Source of the DNA: Scilla litardierei
Lineage: Eukaryota > Streptophyta > Magnoliopsida > Asparagales > Asparagaceae
Direction of reading: 5' to 3'
Assembly (NCBI GenBank): GCA_030789695.1
Contig: CM061139.1
Span: forward strand, 198,001,641-198,065,640
DNA: 64,000 nucleotides
The notes beneath the pieces were generated by a model. The model was not told the DNA's origin and ran no database searches. It was given only the letters and a program-made list of their open reading frames with translations. Positions 1 to 12,173 of the stretch are shown piece after piece. Made by a program: the position numbers and the translations under genes. Numbering within the stretch: position 1 is the first letter of the stretch; the number at the start of each line of letters is the position of its first letter.

Positions 1-335
1 AGACATTGGCCATAAGATGGTCGATCCGAGGTAAGGGGAAGTTGTCTTTTTGGGCAGGCTTTGTTGAGATTGGTGAAGTCTACGCATATCCGCCACTTGC
101 CATTCGGCTTCTTCACGATCACAATGTTGACCAGCCAATCCGGATACCTGATGAAGCCGGCCTTCAAAGTCTATATATCTACTTCTTCCATGGCCGACTT
201 CATCTTCTTGTCCTCAATATTTCTCTTCTTCTGCTTGAAGGTTAGATCCACTCGTAGCTTGTGGACGATCACCCGGGGGTCCACGTCTGGCATGCCATCT
301 GGCGACTAAGAGAAGAATTCCACATTGGCCTTCAA
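1..335 (-). pseudogene. Ty3/gypsy reverse transcriptase fragment (N-terminal part, frameshifted)
   Basis: Reading the minus strand, this stretch encodes the start of a Ty3/gypsy reverse transcriptase. The recognisable blocks are YPDWLVNIVIVKKPNGKWR followed by CVDFTNLNKACPK, the usual early RT motifs of plant gypsy elements. After the KACPK block the frame shifts by one: the next conserved block (DNFPLPRIDHLM) is in a neighbouring frame. The rest of RT would lie left of the window. It belongs with the protease and gag pieces to the right, from which it is separated by the hAT insertion at 341-1265. Family assignment is secure; the exact lineage (Tat/Athila-like) is inferred from the long gag-protease layout and the PBS. 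Confidence 0.8.
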
Positions 336-340
336 GAAGC

Positions 341-1265
341 TAGGGGAGAGCACGGTCTCAAATCGGCGGTTTGGGATCTAAACCGAACCAGACCGTATAA
401 GTAGCGGTTTCTCACAGGCCAGACCAAACCAGACCACCAGACCGACGGTTTCCGAGCCGACGAAAACCGCTTAGAGCGGTTTGGTTCGGTTTGGAACCGC
501 AGTTCAGACATATGATGACGGAAGATCCCCTCCTATACCAAATTTTGCTAAATATAGACTTTATCATTAAACTAATTTCATGACATGGCTTCATTTCTGT
601 GCTCCTTATCAAACCAGGGAAAATTAGGCACTGCATTGCTTGCAGGAGTTCTAACTGTGACTGCGACAGGTGCGGTTATTATTGTTCTATGTATTTTCAT
701 TTTTCTATAGCAGTTAGGGTGCATTCATCACTAGAAGTATCAAAATGGTATTTGATGCTGAATTGCATTGATCATGTTAATTTACTGATGTTTCTACAGA
801 TAGGAACGTCACATTCTATCTCATTGTCAACTAAGTACATCCCATTTTCTTCTCCAGGTTAAAAAAGGCTATATGATGCGTTAAGTGCATGGAGAATTAG
901 CGATGCTCAAACGGGTAAAAAACGAATTGAACTCTGAAGAGTGAAGACTGGAGATTGAAGAGGGCAGATAGCCAAATATGGTCGGCACGGCGCCGCTCAG
1001 TCTAAAGGCCTTAGTCTAAGGTTCCTAGGGATTAGGGTTAAAATCCCAATAGAATTCCAGCACAATATATAATATATGTTAGGAGTCGGTTCGGTTCGGT
1101 TTAAGTGGTTTCGACAAGGTGAAACCAAACCAGACCATATAAGTGGCGGTTTCCAACGATTAAGACCAAATCAGACCGATGGAGAGCGGTCCGGTTCGGT
1201 TTTTGGCTTGGTCTGGTTCGGTCCGGTTCGATTCGGACGGTTTGAGCAAACCGTGCTCACCCCTA
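341..1265. mobile_element. Non-autonomous hAT-type DNA transposon, 925 bp
   Basis: The left end TAGGGGAGAGCACGGT and the right end ACCGTGCTCACCCCTA (positions 1250-1265) are imperfect terminal inverted repeats. The 8 bp on each side are identical (CAAGAAGC at 333-340 and 1266-1273), the target-site duplication length typical of hAT. Subterminal regions are packed with variants of GGTTCGG and its complement on both sides. There is no transposase. Joining the flanks across one duplication restores the gypsy sequence, so the element inserted into the older retrotransposon. The interior at 585-710 holds a short ORF unlike the rest (separate entry). Confidence 0.9.
585..710 (+). other. Small ORF inside the hAT element, possible captured host exon
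   Basis: A 41-codon ORF starts MASFLCSLSNQGKLG and continues into a hydrophobic stretch (ALLAGVLTVTATGAVIIV) that could be one membrane segment, then stops. Its composition is balanced and unlike the GGTTCGG-rich arms around it, which is what a captured gene fragment in a Pack-type element looks like. The downstream part up to about 860 is AT-rich and intron-like. I do not recognise the parent gene, and the ORF may not be expressed. Capture is an inference. Confidence 0.35.
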
Positions 1266-1529
1266 CAAGAAGCTGATCAACTTTTCCTTTATATCGGGAT
1301 CAAGTCACGACCCAACAGAGACAATTTTTCCTTCTTCATCCGAGATTGAGATCAACTCGGGTTCTTCGACTGGAGTAGGTCATTGGTCAACGAAATCCTC
1401 CCTTTTATCGAGAAAGTATACATGATAGGTTTGCTCGGTCCTTCGGGTTTTGGTTGAAAGGAGGTAGCACGACCTCGACTAAGCTTGGTTATCCATCACC
1501 CTCCCGACCCCTTAAGGATTCTAGAACTT

Positions 1530-2045
1530 GATCATCTGGTAGAAGGAGAAACCAAAACTTCGACCAAATTAAGAAGTGATCGACGTATGATCCCATTGTA
1601 GGCCGAGCTGACTTTCGCCACTATGAACTTCGTCATACGGGTGAGCAACTGTGGGTGCTCTCCGAGAGTGACTGCCAAAGTAATCATACCCACTATTAGG
1701 GTAGCATTTCCCATGAAGCCAACTATGGGGCTGGAGCATGCATTTAGGTCAGACGTCTGAGCCCCTTCTTCTCAAGCGTTGACATGAACATCACGTCACA
1801 AGAGCTGCCAGTGTCAACAAGCAGTCGTCGTACCTCGGCCGAGCCAATGATGGTGCTGATGACGATCACATCATCATGTAGTAGCTCGACACCCTCTAGA
1901 TCTTCATCTAAGAAATAGATGGGTGGTGGAGCATCCCTCAGCCTCTTTTGACCCAAATTAGTGGTCATCACCTTCTGAACATATATACGACCTCTAGGCT
2001 GAGGAAGACAGCCTGCCTGAATCTGGCCTGACAAAGATAACATCG
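1530..2045 (-). pseudogene. Ty3/gypsy aspartic protease region
   Basis: Minus-strand frames encode a retropepsin-like domain. The block PPPIYFLDEDLEGVELLHDD leads into RRLLVDTGSSCDVMF, where D of DTGS is the catalytic aspartate, and this lies within 1744-2043. A second frame (1532-1714) continues with VGMITLAVTLGEHPQ and AYNGIIRRSLLN, the usual C-terminal half of this domain. The two halves are in different frames and gag overlaps in a third, so the polyprotein is broken by indels. The catalytic motif itself is intact. It belongs to the same element as the RT piece at the left edge. Confidence 0.8.
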
Positions 2046-3000
2046 ATGACCCTAGTAATGGGTTGGGCTATGGCGATCTCTTTTCCTTGGTCATCTCCCC
2101 TTGAGGTGCCTTCCTCTTGCCTTTCATTGGGGTCATCGACAAACTTCCTCAGATGCCCATACCGAATGAGGTGCTCGATGTCCCTCTTCAGCTGCCAGTA
2201 GTCTTTTGTATCATGACCATGGTGCATGTGGTAATATCTGTAGAACTTGGTCTCGTCCCGCTTGCCTCCTTTAATCTTCGGGGGAGGTCGGTTGAAGTAC
2301 CCCTTGCCATGGGCGTAGTCTATCACAATGGCCATAGGAGTGTTCAGCTTTGTGAAGACCATGTCGGCCATGTCCTACCTGTCCCTGGGACTTCTGTTGC
2401 ATCTCCATTGCCTTCTCTGATCTCGACACGCACCCCTCCTTGGGTCGAGCTTCTTTCTTTGCTTTAGTCAGTGCTTTGGAGGTGCCCCATTATAAGCGGC
2501 CAGTACCACCTTTGCCATCATGTACCGCTCTGCTCTGGTAATGAGCGGATCCAAGCTACGGGATGGTTTGTGATGCAGAGACTTCATTAGGTCTTCACAA
2601 CAGAGCCCCTTCTTGAGTACAACGATGGTTACTTCGTCGATGTAGCTCTTGACGTTCAATCTTTCTGAAATGAAGCGCTTCAGAAAGCTCCTCAATGTCT
2701 CCCCCCTCTCTACACTAGGGGAAGAGGTTTTTGAGATCCATTTTCTCTTCCTTCCTGTCATGAATTGTTGGCAGAAAGCTTGAGCTAGTCTCTTGAACGA
2801 CCCAATAGATCGGTTGGAAAGTCCATTGTACCACTCCTTTACTACCTTTCGTAGGGTGGTATGGAAAGCTCGGTAAAGGAGGGAGTCATTAGCCCATTAT
2901 ATCTCCATAACCCATTTGTAGTCTTAGATGTGCTCGTGTGGGTCGTCCGATCCATCATACTTGTCATGATCAGGCATTTTGCATCTAGGCAATAACGGGA
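1994..3000 (-). pseudogene. Ty3/gypsy gag (capsid and C-terminal part), degenerate
   Basis: Three minus-strand pieces read as one plant gypsy gag. About 2770-2990 gives MPDHDKYDGSDDPHEHI and then a capsid core, with in-frame stops. 2468-2761 continues with RGETLRSFLKRFISE and SLDPLITRAERYMMA. 1994-2371 gives the linker before protease, with FYRYYHMHHGHDTKDYWQLK, the zinc-knuckle-like region of Tat-type gag, then IEHLIRYGHLRKFV. Frameshifts and stops make it non-functional. The N-terminal end of a related gag reappears at 12,174-12,900, so the big LTR complex at 3169-12,173 probably landed in gag. Target duplications there do not match, so that join is inferred. Confidence 0.75.
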
Positions 3001-3168
3001 CCGAGGTGATTCTCTTCTTCAAGGGGTTCTACTCCTCATCTGAGCTCGACGAAGAGGAGAAATGTCGTTGTACTTTGTCATTCCCTATTTTGCACTAACG
3101 TGTATTCTACTGAACACACGTGGTATTTCTACCTACGGTGCATACGTAGGCATGAAATAAACGTAGAT

Positions 3169-6100
3169 TGTAATGGCCCAGAGTGCCATCTACGATAGAG
3201 TATATAATACTGTGAGACATATTTCCTATATAGTGCATAAGTGGCTGCATTTGGTATAATGTACTGAGCAACCATGATGTGTGTATAATATTGAAGTGGA
3301 TAACTATGAAATGGGTGTATATGAGTGACATGGATGCATATGGTATACTTAATATAATGATTATACTTAGATTGAGATATGTGTAGTAAGACGTGCATAT
3401 GTGTGTGTGTAAAGTGACATTGTTTATACACATAGTACTATGGTGTATGTATAGTAATTTTGTGTGTTCATAAAATCATTGGATGTATATGAAGTCATAT
3501 GAGTGTGGATAATGATTGATAATGATACGATGATGTTCTCTAATGGTGTGATGTAAATTAGAGAGAGGGTTAAGTGGATAGTGTAGGGTGTGAGAATGGT
3601 TGTAGAGTACAAGTGTAGTGTGCATAGTAGGTGGGTGTGTGTGTATAGTAAGAAGTGGGTTGTGCCTAGCTAGTATGGATGTGGAGGAGGCAGAAGAATG
3701 ATATTTTCAAGCATGCCCCTCAAGTTTACATTTATGCCCAAGATTGGGTACATTTCTAAATTAGGCTAGAAATGAGGGTTTTTGTGCAAAAGTGTCATGA
3801 AGACTTTGATCCTAATTTCTTGGTGGGCTTCATGAATTGGGTAATGAGCTTATGAAATGAGTGTGGGCTTATGAAGTGGGCCTAAGAGATAAAGAAAAGA
3901 AAAGAGGGAAAGTGACAAAATGGAGGAGGCTAAATGAGACAAATGAAGGGCAAAAGGGTCATTTACTAATCCATGAAGCTTCTACACATTAGACACCTCA
4001 TTAGACACCTCACCATCTCTCTTCCCACTCATTATTTCAGCCATAGGCCAAAATTTCTAGTGTTCTTCAAGAAAAATCAAAGGAAAAAAAAGAGAAGAAA
4101 GAAGAAGAGGGAAAGGAGAGAGGAAGAGGAAGGGGAGGAAGGAGAAGGGAGGAGGAGAAAGAGAGGAGAAGCTCTCTCATCGTGAAATGAGGTAGGAATC
4201 CAATTTCCCCTAGTGTACTATGTGGTTGTCATTTTTAGAATTATTTCATGATTAATCTTGGGATTAATACATGATTAATTTTCATGGATCACTTGTGTTC
4301 TTGATGCTGAATGTTTTATCATGAAAATATGAAACTTTGACTAAGTTCTGGGCTTAATTGGCTATTAGGAATGCTCTGAAAATTTTATATGTTATTTATT
4401 TCGTAGTTATGAACAACTTTCATGTTCACAACTTTTTCCAATTCAAACTGAAAGTTAGGTTAATAATTCAATGTTTACAGCTTGTATGAAATTCTGTCAA
4501 ACTGGACATATTTTAGTAAAACGAAGCTCAGTACCTGCACACACACTGGAATTGTATGATCTTAGTCTCGTTGGAAATTTAACAAGTTTTTCTCCAACTT
4601 CATCTGAGTGATTAATTTTCGAAATTCTGACTGCAATAGGCCCAAAATCAGTACTCAAGACAGGCCCTGAAATCTGTCTGGAAAACAGATTTGGCAGCCT
4701 TCACTAAATAATTCACCATAAATCAACTACTTAATATATTTGCTGGAATTTTATTTGTGAATCCATAACTACCATACCTACAACTTTCATTTACATTGCA
4801 ATGTTATGTTCCATACAAAAATATGGAGTAAACTGCTATTCTATCTGATTGTTGTGCAATTTCCAGCAAGCTGGAGTGTTTTCTAGTGTTTCAAACGATG
4901 TGTTATGGTTAGTACTATTACTATCATTAATGAATGTTGTCATTAACTAAAAGGAAGCTTCATAATGCTAATTGGTGATGATATTATAGTGTGCCAATAA
5001 CCATGTTAATAATACCCCTTAGGTGTTTGTGGAAATGTTGCTATTAGTCTCACGTTGCTATTAGTTCCATGCTATCATTTTCATGTTGCTAGAAGAGGAT
5101 GTCATCTTGCTTTTGTTTAACTAATTTCATGTTGGATTAAGTGATGTTGGCATATGTTTTGTTGGCTCATGCTTAATAAATTTCATGTTGCAATCAATGG
5201 TGAAGTTGTATAATTACATGTGTTGGGGTTATATGTGTTGGAAATGAGAACTATGTGGTGAATGTTGTGGTTGGAAAGATTATATGTGTTGGAATGAGAG
5301 GAGGTGAAAATGGTGGTTGCTATGTGATTCCTTTTGCTACATGTTAATTTTTAATTGAAATACTGATAAATGAATAAGTTCTCTTAAATGAGGGTGACAC
5401 GGGGATTGGGGGACACTAAGTTGTGGGGAAAACATGAGGGGCTGGACTGGTGGTTGGTGGCCCTCCTGTTCTTGACCGAGTGGCAGGGAGTGGCAGAAAT
5501 GAGGAGAATTGGAGAAATATGAAGGGGAAATAAGGGGAAAATAGGGCTCCTTTAGTAAGAGCATGTCTCGGGAAGTTTACCTGTTTCACCCCAACTGGGG
5601 GTGAGGTCCAGTTCCAAGAAGGTCTACCCACTACTTAGGGTCCAAATCACTATTAAATAACTTTCGTTACTTTTGTAGCATTATTAAATGTTGCTTACTT
5701 GTACATTCTTTACTTGTAGATTACATGTTGTACACCCTTGTTATATGCATCACCTATTGTAGTTCATGTCACTTGCGTTTATTTTACTTATGTTGTTGCA
5801 CTCTTTAGTTGTTGTACTTTCATATGTTATGCATTCAATGCTTTATGTCATACACATGTTTCCTTTAGCTCATTCCATGCTTCATTTGCACCTTGCTAAG
5901 AATGCATGTAAAATAGTTGCATTTTCATAATAGCATACTAGAGGGAGTTGGCATTCCTACTGGGTCACGAGTTGACGTGCCCTCGTTGACTTTTTTAGGT
6001 GTGGTTCTTGGAGATGGCTATTAGAGCTGGAGGTTGAGTTTGGAGTTCTGGTGTTGGGAGTTGGAGCTTAGGTTGGATGGTGAGGGGTGAGGAGAGAGCT

Positions 6101-6366
6101 ATGTGTACTTTGGGTTTTCTTTTGGGGTGAGAGATGTTTGTACTATATGAATTGATGCAATGGGATGTTTCAGATGTATATGAAATTGTTCAGTGTTTGG
6201 CTTTCAGTATTTCTCTATGACTTTGTGACGTTCTGTGTTTGTTGGTTGGCTGTTTGTTGAATACTACATGTACTATTCCCAGCAATGCGCAGTGGACCTG
6301 CAGATACGTTTCAGTTCTCGTCATGCACCCTGCCTCCCTGCGTATCCCAGGCTGGGGGACGTGACA
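3169..6366 (+). mobile_element. 5' LTR of a large Ty3/gypsy element, about 3.2 kb
   Basis: Begins TGTAATGGCCCAGAG and ends GGGACGTGACA, the TG...CA termini of Tekay/Del-type long LTRs. Its first about 1.5 kb is repeated, nearly identically, at 8128-9660, where the copy is preceded by a typical gypsy polypurine tract. That makes this the left LTR of a plus-strand element. It contains a purine-rich leader (about 4078-4180) and an AT-rich middle. The later part (4690 onward, including a GGGGTGAGGTCCAGTTCC block near 5600 and GCGCAGTGGAC near 6286) is also matched, with more divergence, by 10,280-12,173. No convincing gene is present; small ORFs here are chance. Confidence 0.7.
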
Positions 6367-8127
6367 GGTGGTGGCCCACACAGGTCCCCTCACTGCGGTT
6401 GTGTACGGAATAGTACGAGTAGTGTTCGTGTGTTTGTGGGTAGTTGAGTCCTAAGCTAGGTAGAGTCCAGCCTTAGGATGGGAGCAGATATTAGAAGCTT
6501 GAGGTATAGAACCCAGAGGGTTTAAATTTGAATGTTGATTCAGTATGAATGTATGTACATATTTATGTGTGTAGGTATGTATGCATGTACATCTATAGTT
6601 CTATAAGTGTTTAATATGGCTTGCTGAGTATATTGGGATGATGTACTCATGTGCATATGATTGTAATATATGTATGAATGATTATCTGACTATGTGATTG
6701 TGTTTGAATTATATGTGTTAATAAATGGTTGACTTATGAATAATGTGTGAGATTGAATTATATACTTGTTTGAGGTGCGAGTAGTGTATAGATGTACTGT
6801 GTAGTGACTATATAATGTATGTGATATGCACATGTATGGTGTGCAGATGCATGTGTGGATTTTTGAGTTCCACTCATGTATGTGTGGATATGTTTTAAGG
6901 GTATTTGTGTTATGAGATGATGTATATGATGAGTATATGATACATGTAAGGCTGTAAGCTGGTACGCTTACACCTGTATATAGATGAATGTAGTTTTGTA
7001 TGGTTATCAATGTGTATTGATATTAATATGGTATACCTAGTGTGATGATATATCTATGAATGTTGGATGGATACTAGGAGACATACATGATTGTATGTCC
7101 GAGTATAGAGGTGCATGTGTATATGTGTTAATGTATGATAGCCTATAAGTAGTACGTATCATAGAACTATATGGTTGATTAAGCTCTAGGCGATGTATAG
7201 ATATAGCATGCCATCTGTATTTGTAGTATGCGGTGTGTGTGTGTGTGTGTGTGTGTGTATGCTGATTGTGCAGATCCATATGTGGATCGTTGTGTTCCAC
7301 TCAAGTATGAGTGGACATGCCCAAGGTGTATTAGAGTTGTGTATTTGATATATATATATATGGAAGATGTATATGGTTGCATATTTGGCTATAAGTGGAT
7401 ACGCTTGAACCGATGTTTGGATAGATATATCATTATATGAGTATCTGTGTGTGTTGGTGTTGTTGTATGAGACTTTATGTGATGATGTGTATGTGTGTGC
7501 TTGGATTTATACTAGGAGACATACGTGGTTGTATGTCTATATATATATGGAGATGCATGTGTATGTATAAGAGGTTATCATATCTTTATGTATGGTTGTG
7601 AACATGTACATGTGTACATGTTTGAGGGTACCTATGTTGTTGCATGGGTATAAATATATGTGTGTAGTGATATTGATGTGATTGTATATTCGCATGTGTG
7701 GGTGTGAGCCCACGCATGAGTAGACTTGTACTTCATTATGTGTCTCTGTTTGCATAGTGTGAGATGTTAAAGATATTGTATTATATAATGTATGGTATGT
7801 TATGACTGTAAGTGGTGACATATATGTGTGAGTGAGTTGGCTGTACCCCATGGGTCAGACAGGTTGTATGCCCGTGATTTAGTACAGATGTGTGTTTGTT
7901 GTGCTATATCAGCCCTGTATATGAGATAATGTATATTATCGTAAGTATACGTATAGATGTAATTCAGTATACATGGTTGATGTATTTGCATAATTAATTG
8001 TTTACCAGTGTGCTCTGCCTTCATATAAGCTCGGGATAGATTGACCCTACAGTATATTTCGGATCACCCTTAGCTATGTCCTCAGTTGGAAAGTCCGAGG
8101 ACGAATTTTGTTTTAAGGAGGGTAGGA
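6367..8127 (+). repeat. Internal region of the gypsy element: about 430-bp tandem repeats, no coding sequence
   Basis: Between the two LTR copies lies 1.76 kb with no gag or pol. It starts with GGTGGTGGCCCACACAGGTC, a primer-binding-site candidate also seen in the element at 23,297-27,979, and ends with GAGGACGAATTTTG plus TTTTAAGGAGGGTAGGA, the usual chromovirus pol end and polypurine tract. In between, landmarks recur about every 410-440 bp: TTCCACTCA-type blocks near 6868, 7295 and 7708, and ACTAGGAGACATAC at 7073 and 7511. A (GT)n tract sits at 7231-7259. The element is therefore non-autonomous, with a repeat-filled body. Confidence 0.65.
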
Positions 8128-9660
8128 TGTAATGGCCCAGAGTGCCATCTACGATAGAGTATATAATACTGTGGGACATATTTCCTATATAGTGCATAAG
8201 TGGCTGCATTTGGTATAATGTACTGAGCAACCATGATGTGTGTATAATATTGAAGTGGATAACTATGAAATGGGTGTATATGAGTGACATGGATGCATAT
8301 GGTATACTTAATATAATGATTATACTTAGATCGAGATATGTGTAGTAAGACGTGCATATGTGTGTGTGTGTAAAGTGACATTGTTTGTACACATAGTACT
8401 ATGGTGTATGTATAGTAATTTTGTGTGTTCATAAAATCATTGGATGTATATGAAGTCATATGAGTGTGGATATTGATTGATAATGATACGATGATGTTCT
8501 CTAATGGTGTGATGTAAATTAGAGAGAGGGTTAAGTGGATAGTGTAGAGTGTAAGAATGGTTGTAGTGTACAAGTGTAGTGTGCATAGTAGGTGGGTGGG
8601 TGTGTGTGTGTATGTATAGTAAGAAGTGGGTTGTGCCTAGCTAGTATGGATGTGGAGGAGGGAGAAGAATGATATTTTCAAGCATGCCCCTCAAGTTTAC
8701 ATTTATGCCCAAGATTGGGTACATTTCTCAATTAGGCTAGAAATGAGGGTTTTGTGCAAAAGTGTCATGAAGACTTTGATCCTAATTTCTTGGTGGGCTT
8801 CATGAATTGGATAATGAGCTTATGAAGTGGGCCTAAGAGATAAAGAAAAGAAAAGAGGGAAAGTGACAAAATGGAGGAGGCTAAATGAGATAAATGAAGG
8901 CCAAACGAGTCATTTACTAATCCATGAAGCTTCTACACATTAGACACCTCATTAGACATCTCACCATCTCTCTTCCCCCTCATTATTTCGCCATAGGCCG
9001 AAATTTCTAGTGTTCTTCAAGAAAAATCAAAGGAAAAAAAGAGAAGAAAGAAGAAGAGAGAAAGGAGAGAGGAAGAGGAAGGAGAAGGGAGGAGGAGAAA
9101 GAGAGGAGAAGCTCTCTCATCTTGAAATGAGGTAGGAATCCAATTTCCCCTAATGTGCTATGTGGTTGTCATTTGTAGAATTAGTTCATGATTAATCTTG
9201 GGCTTAATACATGATTAATTTTCATGGATCACTTGTGTTCTTGATGCTGAAAGTTTTATCATGAAAATATGAAACTTTAACTAAGTTCTGGGCTTAATTG
9301 GCTATTAGGAATGCTCTGAAAATTTTATATGTTATTTATTTCGTAGTTATGAACAACTTTCATGTTCACAACTTTTTCCAATTCAAACTGGAAGTTAGGT
9401 TAATAATTCAATGTTTACAGCTTGTCTGAAATTCTGTCAAACTGTACACATTTTAGTAAAACGAAGCTCAGTACCTGCACACACACTGAAATTATATGAT
9501 CTTAGTCTCGTTGGAAAGTTAACAAGTTTTTCTCCAACTTCATCTGAGGGATTAATTTTCGAAATTCTGACTGTAATAGGCCCAAAATCAGTACTCAAGA
9601 CAGGCCCTGAAATCTGTCTGGAAAACAGATTTGGCAGCCTTCACTAAATAATTCACCTTA
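8128..9660 (+). mobile_element. 3' LTR (truncated) of the gypsy element
   Basis: Begins TGTAATGGCCCAGAGTGCC directly after the polypurine tract at about 8111-8127 and follows 3169-4735 closely, with scattered substitutions and small indels. Near 9655-9665, just after TTCACCTTAAATCACC, the match stops and the sequence changes to the diverged LTR described next. The truncation point falls in a segment that the next LTR also contains (TTCACCATAAATCACC near 10,490), which fits recombination between related LTRs or insertion followed by deletion. Confidence 0.7.
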
Positions 9661-12173
9661 AATCACCATGGCTTATGGGAGAAGCTAAGGAGGATGTAGA
9701 AATTTCTTTAGATTTCTCTCTTTTTCTTTCTAAAACATTCCTTCATCTTCTCTCTCTCTTTCCCATCTCCATCCCCTAGCTTAGGCCGACCACACCCTCC
9801 CCTTTTCCCCTATTTTCTTCACTTCAAAACCCTAATTTATCACTCCAAAAATCAAGAATCTCATATGGGTTCAAGTGGGAAGAAGATGGAGAAGAAAGAA
9901 AGAGAAAGAGAAGAGGAAAACCGAGCTTTTGAGGTAGGAATCCTCTTGGATTTGGAATTCCATTAAATTGTTCTTGCTCTCATATTTTTATAGCAGGATT
10001 TACTTGATATGTAATAGAGATGGTCAAAAATCTATGTATCATGTTCAATTTCACAATTCTCCCCTTGAAATTCTTAGCAAACCCATCTCTTTTAAAATTC
10101 AGAAATCTTGATGTTTGATTTTGTCTTGATTGTGGTTACTGTAGCTCGAATTAGGGTTCGAAAAAATATGAGCTTGTAGATCTTGAAGTTCTACCCCAAA
10201 ATCATATAAATTTTGACATAGGTGCAATTCAGAAATTAGGAGAAATAAATCCATCTTTACAACATGTCTAAAAATTTTCAGTATTGACACAGTTTAGCAA
10301 AATTGGCCTAGACACCTGCACACTCTATGAAATTTTGTGTTCTTGGTCTTGTTGGGAAGTTAACAAGTTTTTCTACAAATTCATAAGAGTGCTTATATGT
10401 TGAATTTCTGGCTGTAACATGCCCAAAATTGGCTTTCAATACAGACTCTGAAATCTGTCTGAAAAACAGATTTGACACACTTCACCAAATAATTCACCAT
10501 AAATCACCTACTTAATATTTTTGCATGAAATTTTATCTTTGAATCCATGACTAGTATATCTATAACTTTCATTTGGGACAATTTATCAAATTCTCAATGA
10601 AAACTGATGTTATATGGCCATGTATTGTCACTTCCTGCAATTTCAGCAAGCATAATTCATTAAGTGTTGCTCTTATTCATTAATTGTGGTTAATTGGCCA
10701 TCATTATTCTTGCATATATTGGTTGTGTGGTGGAATGAATGTTCATGCCCTTGGCACATGTAAATTATATTGTAATGCCTTGATATGAATGACGCCCGTC
10801 ATGCGTTCGATGAAATGCCTCAACGAAGGCAATATCCGATAATTTGAGTAACGTGCATGTGTTAGTATTGGCCTTGAGCTAAATTGATAATTGGTAAAGT
10901 TAGAGGCTTGAATAGCATGGAAACACCATGTTTGTGAGTGTATGATGTGTTGTGATAGAGGGCATGTCACGTGAGTGCATGACCATATGTCTAATGATGG
11001 ACAGCTGAGGTGATATGTGCATACCCTGCCATCATGACCCCTAACGTGTTATGTATGGTGTTAAATTATAAAATTGGATATATCTCAGTCCTCCCTAATG
11101 AGGGTGATTAGCAGAACCCAGGTTTTAGGTGGGATTTGAGTAAATTGTGGATATGAGGTCTGGACTGTGAAGTTGGGAGATGTTTATGTGATATGTGATA
11201 CCCACTCGCCTTTATCGGGAGTGGAGGGGATTTTTATACCCACTCGTCTTTACCGGTAGTGGAGGGGACATACGAAGGTTGTGCTATTATGTGGAGAGCC
11301 TCACTCCTGCCAGGGATGGGGGAGCTGAAAGGCCCGACGTACAGTGTCCGTGTCCACTGCGTCGTGTTCTATATTCACCCCAAATTTGGGGTGAAGTTCA
11401 GGTCCTGGTATCACACAGTTTACCCAAGTTCCAATTAATTCAATTATAAAATAGTAAAATAAGAATTTGGCATGTTACTCCTTCTGCTGGCAGTACTTCC
11501 CTTTTCCTTTACTTGCTTCACCGGTGACACTGTGTTATGCTTCTGACACTTGTGATATCCCTTTTAAATTGTGGTTGCATGAACATTTGTATCGTTATTC
11601 GTGCTAACCCTTTTCTTGCAACAGCTCGACATTGGACCGCAGGTATGATCCCCCACTTAGTTAATTACTTTTCATTACGTTACTTAGTTTACATGTAGTA
11701 TTTCTCTTGTCTTGTCTTGTGGATTAATAACCTTAGAATGGTGTTCCAAATCCAGGTTGGTTCCTACTGGGACACGCATTGACGTGCTCCTCACCATTTT
11801 TCAGGTAGCAGGGTCAGCTTGGTTGGAGGTGACTTAGAGTTGGGTTCAGGGGTAACACTTGGTGTGAGTTGTCTTGTGGTGTGATATGGTTGTCTTGGGA
11901 GGCGGAGAATGACGGTGTATGTGTAGTGGTGTACCTGGGTTATGTATATAAATGGAAGTTGTTATATATATATTATGTTGTTGTTGTTCTATATTATTCA
12001 TGAGGTTGTTTAATATTATTGTGGAGATTTACTTGTACTATCCCAGCATATGCGCAGTGGTCTGCTTGTTCAGTTTCTCCTTTCTCTTTCTTTTCCTCTC
12101 TCATCACCCTCACCCTTCAAGATACTTGAAAAAAAAATTAGATACCTGGTATTCTGGGGAACGGGGCGTGACA
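9661..12173 (+). mobile_element. Diverged, 5'-truncated gypsy LTR fused to the 3' LTR
   Basis: This segment aligns in order with the middle and end of the LTR at 3169-6366. It shares the purine-rich leader ending TGAGGTAGGAATCC (about 9940), the block TTCACCATAAATCACCTAC (about 10,490), a GGGGTGAAGTTCAGGTCC block (about 11,385), the CTACTGGGACACGCATTGACGT block (about 11,766), GCGCAGTGG (about 12,050) and the terminus ACGGGGCGTGACA at 12,173. It differs at many positions, so it comes from a related family, not from the same insertion. The 5' end of this LTR (TGTAAT...) is missing. No genes seen. Confidence 0.6.

Noticed and set aside
3973..4185. Lys/Arg/Glu-rich 70-codon ORF
   Set aside because: Purine-rich LTR leader sequence; the same stretch in the second LTR copy is not preserved as an ORF.
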